This document shows, one piece after another, positions 25,829 through 32,363 of a stretch of DNA of 64,000 nt (positions within the stretch are counted from its first letter, which is position 1; each line of letters opens with the position of its first letter). The notes beneath the pieces were generated by a model, which was not told the origin of the DNA, did no database searches, and worked only from the letters and a program-made list of their open reading frames with translations. The position numbers and the translations under genes were made by a program. The stretch is from positions 124,001-188,000 of the forward strand of contig JAXJZF010000006.1 in assembly GCA_036306585.1 (NCBI GenBank), in the 5' to 3' direction. The DNA comes from Aphodovivens sp036306585. Lineage in GTDB: Bacteria; Actinomycetota; Coriobacteriia; Coriobacteriales; Eggerthellaceae.

Positions 25829-26611
25829 ATGGACGAGCATTCTAAGCAGGAAAGGCGAACGGGCGGCTTGCCTCAGGGGGGTTCGACGCTGGACGCGATC
25901 GCCCCGGCGGCGCTTGTGCTGGGCGCGCTGCTGGCTGCCGCTGGGTTCGTGGGGGCGTTCACCGTCGCCGGTCTGGTCAACGGGGCCCAGGTGAGCGACC
26001 CGGTCGTCGTCGGTGGCGTGCTGGTGGACCATAAGCTGCTGCTGTCGCAGAAGATCTTCTATTGGCATGTGCCGGTGGCAGCCGCCAGCTTCGGAGCGCT
26101 TGTGTTCGCCGCGTTCTTCGCCGTGCGCTTCCTCATGACGCGCCGCGCCGAATTCGATCTGCGTGCGAAGGTGGCAACCGAGGTGGCGCTGGTGTTCGTC
26201 ATCTGCACCATGATCTCCGGCGAGATGTGGACGCGTTTCGAGTGGGGCGTGTGGTGGACATGGGAGCCGCGCCTGACCACCTACCTGGTGCTGATGTTAT
26301 TGACCATCGGCTACTTCGTGCTGCGCAACGCCGTGGTCGACCCCGAGCGCCGCGCGGTGTATGCCAGCGCCATGAGCGTGCTCATCTTCGTCGACGTGCC
26401 CATCTGCTTCATGGTGACGCGGCTGATCCCCTCGAGCATCCATCCGGTGGTGTTCCGCACCGATTCCGGCCTCTCGCCCGACATGCTGGTGCCGTTCCTG
26501 CTGTCGCTGTTCGGCATGGCGCTGGTGGCGTTCGGTCTGTTCCGCTTGCGTTTGCGCACGCAGCGCCTGGCGCGTCGCGTGCAGCTTATCCAGGAAAGAT
26601 TGGAGGACTAA
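25829..26611 (+). CDS. ccmC: haem exporter protein CcmC
   Basis: CcmC loads haem onto CcmE. The 260-aa protein has six hydrophobic segments and the WWD-family motif WGVWWTWEPRLTTYL, with haem-ligand His residues in KIFYWHVPVA and SSIHPVVF. Two close ATG codons exist (25823 and 25829). The second is chosen because GGAAAGG (25816-25822) then stands six bases away. It is followed four bases later by the small CcmD-like gene. Confidence 0.93.
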   Translation: MDEHSKQERRTGGLPQGGSTLDAIAPAALVLGALLAAAGFVGAFTVAGLVNGAQVSDPVVVGGVLVDHKLLLSQKIFYWHVPVAAASFGALVFAAFFAVRFLMTRRAEFDLRAKVATEVALVFVICTMISGEMWTRFEWGVWWTWEPRLTTYLVLMLLTIGYFVLRNAVVDPERRAVYASAMSVLIFVDVPICFMVTRLIPSSIHPVVFRTDSGLSPDMLVPFLLSLFGMALVAFGLFRLRLRTQRLARRVQLIQERLED

Positions 26612-26614
26612 GCA

Positions 26615-26794
26615 ATGGATCCCATCCTCGCTGAAATCTATTCGACGGTGCTTTCTGCTGCCCCGTTCGTCATCGCCGCTTACGCGCTCATTTTCGTGGT
26701 GCTGTTGGTGTACGTGGCCATCGTGATGGCGGGCCTGCGCAAGACCGAGAAGCGCCTCGACGCGCTGGAGGACCATCTGCGCCAAGGCGAGTAG
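26615..26794 (+). CDS. ccmD: CcmD-like small membrane protein
   Basis: This 59-aa frame follows ccmC by three bases and has its own ribosome site (GGAGG, 26603-26607). It has one membrane helix (about residues 15-40, AAPFVIAAYALIFVVLLVYV), then a charged tail GLRKTEKRLDALEDHL. That is the shape of CcmD, which stabilises the CcmABC-CcmE complex. The TM-plus-R-x-x-x-R/K pattern and position are the evidence; primary sequence is poorly conserved in CcmD, so a divergent small protein remains possible. It is short enough to be missed by automatic gene calls. Confidence 0.8.
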   Translation: MDPILAEIYSTVLSAAPFVIAAYALIFVVLLVYVAIVMAGLRKTEKRLDALEDHLRQGE

Positions 26795-26814
26795 CCCGCT
26801 GCGCCGACCCCGCG

Positions 26815-26823
26815 TGCTACAAT
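26815..26823 (+). promoter_or_regulatory. extended -10 promoter of galU
   Basis: TGC followed by TACAAT (26818-26823) is an extended -10 element, placing transcription start near 26830 and giving a leader of about 75 nt before galU at 26904. No clear -35 is needed for this type. Confidence 0.6.
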
Positions 26824-26903
26824 GCGGGACGCGGCGCGTTCGCCGCTGCGCCCGCCCCATGCAAGGGCGGCGCTCGTGTTCCGACACAGGAAGGTCATTG
26901 TTC

Positions 26904-27716
26904 ATGAAGGCACTCATTCCCGCCGCGGGCCTGGGCACGCGGTTTCTCCCGGCCACCAAAGCGCAGCCCAAAGAGATGCTGCTGGTAGTGGACCGCCCCG
27001 TCATTCAGTACATCGTGGAGGAAGGCCTTGCCTCCGCCGCCGACGAGGTCGTGATCATCAACAGCCGCGAGAAGAAGTCCATCGAAGAGCACTTCAGCCC
27101 CAACCCCGAGTTGGTGGCAACGCTGCGCGCCCGCGGAAAGGACAAGTACGCCGACCTGGTGGAGCAGGTGGGTGACTACAACGTGAGCTACGTGTACCAG
27201 GACGAGCCGCTGGGCCTGGGGCATGCCATCTGGTGCGCCCACGAGAAGACCGCCGGCGAGCCGTTCTACGTGCTTTTGGGCGATGTTCTGGTTCCCGACA
27301 ACAAGATGCTGCCGCGCATGCAGGAGGTTTCCAACGCGCACGGTGGCGCCAGCGTCATCGCGGTCATGCCCGTTGCCGACGACCAGGTGAGCCGCTTTGG
27401 CATCATCGCCGGCCAGCAGGTCTCCGACGACGTGTGGAAGGTCGACTCGCTGGTTGAGAAGCCCGCGCTCGAGGATGCGCCCAGCAACTTGGCGGTGTTC
27501 GGTCGCTATCTGCTGTCGCCGCGCGTGATGGAGCTTCTGGCGGACGTGAAGCCCGGCGTGGGCGGCGAGATCCAGCTGACCGATGCGCTGGACGCCGTGC
27601 TGCAGGAAGAGGAGATGTACGCCCTGGTCATCGATCCGGCCGACGGCTTCGACACAGGCACCGTGGAAAGCTGGCTGGAAACGAACAACGTCCTGTTCCA
27701 GCGCCGCAACGGCTAG
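26904..27716 (+). CDS. galU: UTP--glucose-1-phosphate uridylyltransferase
   Basis: GalU makes UDP-glucose for envelope glycans. The 270-aa protein begins MKALIPAAGLGTRFLPATKA, the nucleotidyltransferase signature. It continues with KEMLLVVDRPVIQYIVEE, DEPLGLGHAIWCA and the metal-binding LLGDVLV. EKP and FDTGTVESWL are near the C-terminus. The start follows AGGAAGG. A longer frame upstream is ruled out because its residues do not fit the family. It is monocistronic and ends at a perfect palindrome. Confidence 0.97.
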   Translation: MKALIPAAGLGTRFLPATKAQPKEMLLVVDRPVIQYIVEEGLASAADEVVIINSREKKSIEEHFSPNPELVATLRARGKDKYADLVEQVGDYNVSYVYQDEPLGLGHAIWCAHEKTAGEPFYVLLGDVLVPDNKMLPRMQEVSNAHGGASVIAVMPVADDQVSRFGIIAGQQVSDDVWKVDSLVEKPALEDAPSNLAVFGRYLLSPRVMELLADVKPGVGGEIQLTDALDAVLQEEEMYALVIDPADGFDTGTVESWLETNNVLFQRRNG

Positions 27717-27742
27717 GCGGCGTCGCATACGGTTTTGCCGAT

Positions 27743-27776
27743 GGGGCCCTGCGCGATCGCGATCGCGCAGGGCCCC
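27743..27776. repeat. 34-bp perfect palindrome between convergent genes
   Basis: Positions 27743-27759 are exactly complementary to 27760-27776, with no spacer. The centre is rich in GATC and GCGATCGC. It lies between the convergent ends of galU and the hydroxyacid dehydrogenase gene. Neither strand has a clear T run after it. It may act as a bidirectional terminator, though a cruciform or a protein site is also possible. Confidence 0.85.
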
Positions 27777-27779
27777 GTG

Positions 27780-28742
27780 CTATTCCACCACGTTGCGCGG
27801 CGCGCCGGCGAGAAACGCCCGGATGTTTTCCGCCACTTCGTCGATCAGCCGCGAACGCGCCTCGCGGGTTCCCCAGGCGATGTGGGGCGTCAGCGCAATG
27901 TTCAAGCCTTTGGCGCAAAACAGGGGGTTGTCGGGCGCCATGGGCTCTTTCGCCACCACGTCGGCGCCGAACCCGGCCAGCTTGCCCGCGCGCAGCGCAT
28001 CGACCACGGCTTGCTCGTCCACTAAGGTGCCGCGCGCCGTGTTCACCAAAAGCGCCCCGTCCTTCATGGACGCCATGCGGCCGGCGTCGATCATCCGGTT
28101 GGTCTCGGGGGTGGCGGGCACGTGCAGGGAAACGATGTCTGCCGCTTTCAGCAGCTCGTCGAGCGTCGTCTGGCGCACGCCCGGCCCTTCTAGCTGCGGC
28201 TTGGGCGTACGCCCGCAGAACAGCACGTTCATGTCGAACGCGCGCGCGATGCGCGCGACCGCCTGCCCGATGCTGCCCATTCCCACGATGCCGATCGTCT
28301 TTCCGGCCAGCTCTATAAGCGGGCTGCTGTAAAAGCAGAAGTCCCGTGCGCGCACCCATTCCCCATCGAGCACCCGACGGGTGTGGTCGCCCACGTTCAG
28401 CGCTAGTTCCAGGATGAGGGCGAAGGTCATCTGCGCCACATCGGGCGTGGAGTAGGCGGGCACGTTGCGCACGGCGACGCCGCGCCGGCGCACCTCGGCC
28501 ATGTCCACCACGTTGTAGCCGGTGGAGGCGAGCGCGATGAGCTTGAGGTCGGGGGACCAATCGAGCGCCTGCTTGTCCCAGATCACTTTGGTTGCGACCG
28601 CGATGTCCACGCCCGCCATGCGGTCGCGCAACGCCTCGCGCGGAGTGCGCTCGTACACAGTCACGCTGCCCAGCTCATCGAACGCCTCCCAGCTCAAATC
28701 GCCGGGATTGCACACGTATCCCTCCAAAATCGCGATGTTCAC
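27780..28742 (-). CDS. D-2-hydroxyacid dehydrogenase (glycerate dehydrogenase-like)
   Basis: This is an NAD(P)-dependent oxidoreductase that interconverts 2-oxoacids and D-2-hydroxyacids. The GTG start at 28742 is preceded by AAAGGAG, and the protein has 320 aa. The Rossmann motif is IGIVGMGSIGQAVA. Substrate-side motifs are STGYNVVD and VRNVPAYSTPDVAQ. The catalytic trio is Arg in NTARGTLVDE, Glu in the VVAKEPM region and His in ALTPHIAW. The wording is nearest to hydroxypyruvate/glycerate dehydrogenases. The real substrate is undetermined. Confidence 0.88.
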   Translation of the reverse strand: MNIAILEGYVCNPGDLSWEAFDELGSVTVYERTPREALRDRMAGVDIAVATKVIWDKQALDWSPDLKLIALASTGYNVVDMAEVRRRGVAVRNVPAYSTPDVAQMTFALILELALNVGDHTRRVLDGEWVRARDFCFYSSPLIELAGKTIGIVGMGSIGQAVARIARAFDMNVLFCGRTPKPQLEGPGVRQTTLDELLKAADIVSLHVPATPETNRMIDAGRMASMKDGALLVNTARGTLVDEQAVVDALRAGKLAGFGADVVAKEPMAPDNPLFCAKGLNIALTPHIAWGTREARSRLIDEVAENIRAFLAGAPRNVVE

Positions 28743-28856
28743 GCTGGCTCCTTTCAGTCCCATCTGCTGCACGATGCGAGTGTTCCACCACCGAGCCGAT
28801 CATGCAATCCTGCCTGAAGGAGGGTCGCGTTGCTGCGGCGGGCGACTATGCCTCCG

Positions 28857-28989
28857 AAAATGGAGCGACCCGGCGAGGAGGGGAACCTCGCCGGGTCTAA
28901 GGAGGGGATATCTGCGATGCTTTCGCATCGCTACTGCTTTAAGGGATAAGCAGAAGCAAGGGGAGGAGGGGAACCTCTCGCTCGCTTGC
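28857..28989 (-). ncRNA. C-rich structured RNA, copy A
   Basis: Read on the minus strand. The 5' hairpin pairs 28985-28989 with 28956-28960 and 28974-28979 with 28961-28966, with loop UUCCCCU. Next is a CUGCUU/AAGCAG hairpin (28948-28953 with 28934-28939, loop AUCCCUUA). Then comes GCGAUGC/GCAUCGC with a GAAA tetraloop (28914-28931). A linker with AUCCCCUCCUUA (28898-28910) follows. The 3' hairpin is a perfect 12 bp (28886-28897 with 28867-28878), loop UUCCCCU, followed by GCTCCATTTT. TATACT lies just upstream. The 3' end is approximate. Architecture matches copy B. No open reading frame explains it. Confidence 0.75.
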
Positions 28990-28994
28990 CTGCA

Positions 28995-29000
28995 AGTATA
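28995..29000 (-). promoter_or_regulatory. -10 box of C-rich RNA copy A
   Basis: TATACT on the minus strand ends five bases before the first paired base of copy A. No recognisable -35 is present, as in copy B, suggesting activator or alternative-sigma use. Confidence 0.6.
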
Positions 29001-29121
29001 GCGAACACCATTGAAGAACCTATGTGTGGTCCGTGGCCGTTTTGTGAATTGGGAGCCTCTTAAGTAACAGATAGGTAAACAGTGGGCAAAATCCGCGTTC
29101 GACCAGGGGGATTCGCAAGGG

Positions 29122-29251
29122 TTCGAAAGAAGAAGGCCCCGCGGGAGAGGGGAGCTCCCACGGGGCAACAAGGAGGGGTATGCGATGCCGAACGCATCGC
29201 AGCTGCTTCATAAAGCAGAACGGTTGAAAGGAGGGGAGCCTTTCGTCCGTT
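29122..29251 (-). ncRNA. C-rich structured RNA, copy B
   Basis: Same order as copy A on the minus strand. The compound 5' hairpin pairs AACGG (29251-29247) with 29219-29223, then 6 bp (29239-29244 with 29226-29231), loop CUCCCCU. Next is CUGCUU/AAGCAG (29203-29218), then an 8-bp UGCGAUGC/GCAUCGCA hairpin (29181-29201). A linker UACCCCUCCUUGUU (29167-29180) follows. The 12-bp 3' hairpin (29155-29166 with 29136-29147) has loop CUCCCCU, and CTTCTTCTTTCG acts as terminator tail. The one non-Watson-Crick pair in the last stem is G-U only when read on this strand. Stems 1 and 4 differ in sequence from copy A but stay paired. Confidence 0.78.
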
Positions 29252-29257
29252 GGCCCG

Positions 29258-29263
29258 ATTATA
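29258..29263 (-). promoter_or_regulatory. -10 box of C-rich RNA copy B
   Basis: A perfect TATAAT on the minus strand lies six bases before the first paired base of copy B. No consensus -35 is seen upstream. Confidence 0.65.
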
Positions 29264-29505
29264 AGGGGCAGCCTCCTTACGGCACCTTTCACGCCGTGTT
29301 CGGTACAAGATGCTCGGCGAAATGCATCCGGTCCATCGCGCGTCGCCGTTCGCCCTCGGTTTGCTTCCGTCCGCCCCCCGGCGGTAGGTTGCGGAGACGC
29401 CGGTCGTTCGCCCGGGTTCGGGTGGCGGCGGCGCTTCGCTTCTCGTATGATGGACGGTATCCGAACGCCGATGCCGGCTTCGCTGCCGCTGGAAAGGGAT
29501 GCCTC

Positions 29506-30441
29506 ATGCCCGATATTCAAATGCGATTCAACAAAGACATGCTGGTGCTGTCTGCGCCGCTGCGCTCGGTGCTGGCGCGCCAGGGGGTCGACGTCGATCA
29601 GGATATGGAGTACCTCACGCTCATCGAGCCCGACGCTCTGCGCGACACCGTGCGCATGGAGAAGATCGCCGGCGCCCAGTGCCTGGTGGCGCCCACCGAG
29701 GGCATCACCCCCGCGCGCCTCGCCCACAAGGACATGGCGGGGCGCGAGATCGAGCTCGCCCTCGCGGCGCTCTCGCTGTTGCGCCCGCTCAAACCTCAGC
29801 ACCTCATCGCCGAGATCGGCCCGTGCGGGCTGCCTCTCGACGGGTCCAGCGCCGATTCCCTTAACGAGAACCGTGCGCAGTACGCCGCCGCCGCCCGCGC
29901 CTTCGCCGGGCAGGCGCTCGACGCGTTGCTTCTTTCCGGGTTTGCGCGCCCCGACGACCTGAAGTGCGCCCTGATGGGCGTGCGCCAGGCGACCGATATC
30001 CCCGTGTTCGCCTCGGTGAAGCTCGACGGCGACGGGACGATGCCCGATGGGCGCACCCGGGTGGAGGACGCCGTCGCCCTCATGGAGGAATACGGCGCGC
30101 AGGTGGCGGGCTTCGAATGCGGGGCGTCGCTCGCTCAGCTGGTCGCTATCGCCCAGCGTGCCGCCCGCGCTTGCAGCCTGCCGCTGATCGTGCAGATCGC
30201 CGTGGCGCACCACGATCGCAAGCAGGGCGAGCCCACGGCGGAGAACCCCTACTACTGCCCCGACGCGGTGGTTGATGCCGCCTTAGCGTTGCGGGCGTCG
30301 GGCGTGCAGTTCCTGCGCGCGGTGGGCGACGTATCGCCCGCCTATACCGGCGCCCTCGCCATGGCGGTGATGGGACTCGACGTGGTCATCCCCGGCATGG
30401 CCGACGCCGCGCAGGACGGCGCGGGCGGCGGAGAGCTTTAG
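29506..30441 (+). CDS. homocysteine S-methyltransferase-like protein, zinc ligands missing
   Basis: The 311-aa product has the layout of the homocysteine methyltransferase barrel. Recognisable parts are the N-terminal MLVLSAPLRSVLARQGVD region, LLLSGFARPDDLKCALMGV (where the family has an E-T-x-x-D-x-x-E-A segment) and IPVFASVKLDGDGTMPDGRT. GFECGASLAQL stands at the first zinc Cys region. In place of the C-terminal GGCCG zinc pair the protein reads AVGDVSP. So two of three zinc ligands are absent and methyl transfer to homocysteine is doubtful. The start follows GGAAAGGGA. The 91-aa gene follows ten bases later with a ribosome site overlapping its stop. Confidence 0.6.
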   Translation: MPDIQMRFNKDMLVLSAPLRSVLARQGVDVDQDMEYLTLIEPDALRDTVRMEKIAGAQCLVAPTEGITPARLAHKDMAGREIELALAALSLLRPLKPQHLIAEIGPCGLPLDGSSADSLNENRAQYAAAARAFAGQALDALLLSGFARPDDLKCALMGVRQATDIPVFASVKLDGDGTMPDGRTRVEDAVALMEEYGAQVAGFECGASLAQLVAIAQRAARACSLPLIVQIAVAHHDRKQGEPTAENPYYCPDAVVDAALALRASGVQFLRAVGDVSPAYTGALAMAVMGLDVVIPGMADAAQDGAGGGEL

Positions 30442-30451
30442 GAGGGCGCGC

Positions 30452-30727
30452 GTGGCTAGGCATTCCAGCAACACCACGCGCAGCGAGCACTACGGCGCGC
30501 TGCAGAAGGTGGTTGAGTCGCTGTTCGCCGACGCGATGTCGCCGCGCTATGCCGTCAGACGCCTCGATGCGATTATCGTGGCGGAGGCGGCTGATCTGCC
30601 CGACGATCTGATGGAGGTGGTGCGCCTGCTGCCTCCGGGGTCCTACACCCGCCAGCGCCTGTGCGACCAGCTGAACTCATCCATTGGCGGGCATGCGTGG
30701 GGCCAAGTGTACGGAACGGTGGAATAG
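30452..30727 (+). CDS. conserved-looking small protein of unknown function
   Basis: This 91-aa protein starts at GTG after TTTAGGAGGG, a strong ribosome site, ten bases behind the methyltransferase-like gene. It is soluble with no signal peptide. The middle is a helical acidic stretch (RLDAIIVAEAADLPDDLMEV). The end, LPPGSYTRQRLCDQLNSSI with GHAWGQVYGTVE, looks like a winged or small helical domain with a conserved tail. I do not recognise the family. Operon position suggests work with the gene before it or with the MscS gene 27 bases after. Confidence 0.6.
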   Translation: MARHSSNTTRSEHYGALQKVVESLFADAMSPRYAVRRLDAIIVAEAADLPDDLMEVVRLLPPGSYTRQRLCDQLNSSIGGHAWGQVYGTVE

Positions 30728-30754
30728 CGTGCTTCGTGTGGAAAAGGGGAGATC

Positions 30755-31597
30755 ATGAGCGCTGAATCAGGGGCAACGGGGGCTGCGACCCAGCAGGCAT
30801 CCGACGCGACGATCCTCGAGGAGCCGGCCGACGGCCTGTTGTCGGTCGTGAAGGGGTTCGTGCCGGTCGATTGGCTTAGCAAGCTCATCGTGGTGGTGAT
30901 CGCCGTTGCGGTCACGGCGGTGGTAGCCCGCTTGGCGGTGAAACTCGTGCGCCGCGTTCTCAGCCACGACTCCGTGCCGCTGCCCTCCTCGTCCATCTTC
31001 GCGAACATCGTGCGTGTGACGGTGTGGGCCATCGGCGTGAGCGTGATCCTGTCGAGCTGCTTCGGGGTGGATGTCACCGCCGCGGTTGCCGCGCTGGGCA
31101 TTGGCGGCATCGCCATCTCGCTCGGCTTTCAAGACACGCTGTCGAACCTGATCAGCGGCCTGCAGCTCACCATCATGGGCATCATCGAGCCGGGCGACAA
31201 CGTCGACATCGGCGGTGCGCGCGGCATCGTCCGCGACGTCACCTGGCGCCATACGACCATCGTCGCGCCCACCGGCGAGCGCATCGTGGTGCCCAACTCG
31301 GTGCTGAACACCTCCTCGCTCATCCAGCTGCCGCCTCCGCGCAAGGTGGTGGTGCCCATATCCGTGGTGGCAACCGACGAGGAACTCTCGGGCGTGTCCG
31401 AGGCCATCGCGCAGGCGGCGCGTGCGGCGGCGCAGTCGGTCGGCGAAGTGGAGAAGGAGCCTTCGGTTCAGTTCACCGACGTCACCGCGTTCGGCTTCAC
31501 CGGCAGCGTGGTGGTGTGGATGGCCGAAGGCGCCGACCCGTCCCAGGCTAAAGACGCCATCGTCCGCGCCATCGCGCCCCTCACCCGCGCTTCGTGA
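30755..31597 (+). CDS. mscS: small-conductance mechanosensitive channel (MscS family)
   Basis: This membrane channel releases solutes on hypo-osmotic shock. The 280-aa protein has an N-terminal hydrophilic stretch and three membrane segments. The pore helix region includes VAALGIGGIAISLGFQDTLSN, with its Gly/Ala packing pattern. The MscS beta domain follows (EPGDNVDIGGARGIVRDVTW, then GERIVVPNSVLN). A short C-terminal alpha/beta domain closes it. Size matches compact MscS. The assignment of family is firm; gating properties are not readable. Confidence 0.93.
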   Translation: MSAESGATGAATQQASDATILEEPADGLLSVVKGFVPVDWLSKLIVVVIAVAVTAVVARLAVKLVRRVLSHDSVPLPSSSIFANIVRVTVWAIGVSVILSSCFGVDVTAAVAALGIGGIAISLGFQDTLSNLISGLQLTIMGIIEPGDNVDIGGARGIVRDVTWRHTTIVAPTGERIVVPNSVLNTSSLIQLPPPRKVVVPISVVATDEELSGVSEAIAQAARAAAQSVGEVEKEPSVQFTDVTAFGFTGSVVVWMAEGADPSQAKDAIVRAIAPLTRAS

Positions 31598-31658
31598 GCG
31601 CCCTCGAATTTACCTGCTTTTGACGCGGGGCTTTTCCTGCATGAAGTAGAATGGCAGC

Positions 31659-32348
31659 ATGATTTACTACGTTGAAGACGATACCAACATTCGCGAGCTG
31701 ACCATATACGCCCTGCGCCAGGCCGGCTTCGAATCCGAAGGCTTCGCTGCCGCGCCTGAGTTCTTCGAGGCCTGCAAGCGGCAGCTCCCCGAGCTCATCC
31801 TGCTTGACATCATGCTCCCCGAGATCGATGGGCTGGAGATCCTTCACCAACTGCGCGAGGATCCGACGACCAAAAACCTGCCCGTGATGATGCTCACCGC
31901 GAAGGGCACCGAGTTCGACACGGTGAGCGGCCTCGACGCCGGCGCCGACGACTACCTCGCCAAGCCGTTCGGCATGATGGAGCTGGTCTCCCGCGTGAAC
32001 GCGCTGCTGCGCCGCGCCGCGACGCCCGCCGTCGTGTCCGACGACGAGCTGGCGTGCGGGCCCATCGTCCTGCGCACGTCCGAGCACACGGTGGAGGCGG
32101 GCGGCAACCCCGTTGTCCTTACGCTCAAGGAATTCGACCTCCTGCGCACGCTTATGCTGAACAACGGACGCGTGCTCACCCGCAGCCAGCTGCTCGAGGA
32201 CGTGTGGGGCATCACCTACGTGGGCGAGACGCGCACGGTCGACGTCCATATCCAAACCCTGCGGCAGAAGCTTGCGGCGGCGTGCGAGGGCGCGGATTCC
32301 TGCATCGGCACTGTCCGCGGAGTCGGCTACTGCCTGAAGCGCCCCTAG
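31659..32348 (+). CDS. OmpR-family response regulator
   Basis: This is the DNA-binding output of the two-component pair with the kinase 16 bases downstream. The 229-aa protein has a receiver domain with acidic pocket EDD (6-8), phospho-acceptor Asp50 in LILLDIMLPEIDG, Thr in MLTAKG and Lys in YLAKPF. A winged-helix domain then ends in RTVDVHIQTLRQKL and VRGVGYCL. The family (PhoB/OmpR) is certain; the regulon is not. Phosphate control is one possibility but no pst gene is near. Confidence 0.94.
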   Translation: MIYYVEDDTNIRELTIYALRQAGFESEGFAAAPEFFEACKRQLPELILLDIMLPEIDGLEILHQLREDPTTKNLPVMMLTAKGTEFDTVSGLDAGADDYLAKPFGMMELVSRVNALLRRAATPAVVSDDELACGPIVLRTSEHTVEAGGNPVVLTLKEFDLLRTLMLNNGRVLTRSQLLEDVWGITYVGETRTVDVHIQTLRQKLAAACEGADSCIGTVRGVGYCLKRP

Positions 32349-32363
32349 CGGCGGGGCCGGCGC

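Noticed and set aside
28780..29310. Plus-strand AAGGAGGGG sequences as ribosome sites for small genes
   Set aside because: They fall at fixed positions in the hairpin loops and linker of the two structured RNAs, and no downstream frame is shared by the two copies. They are the complement of the C-rich loops.
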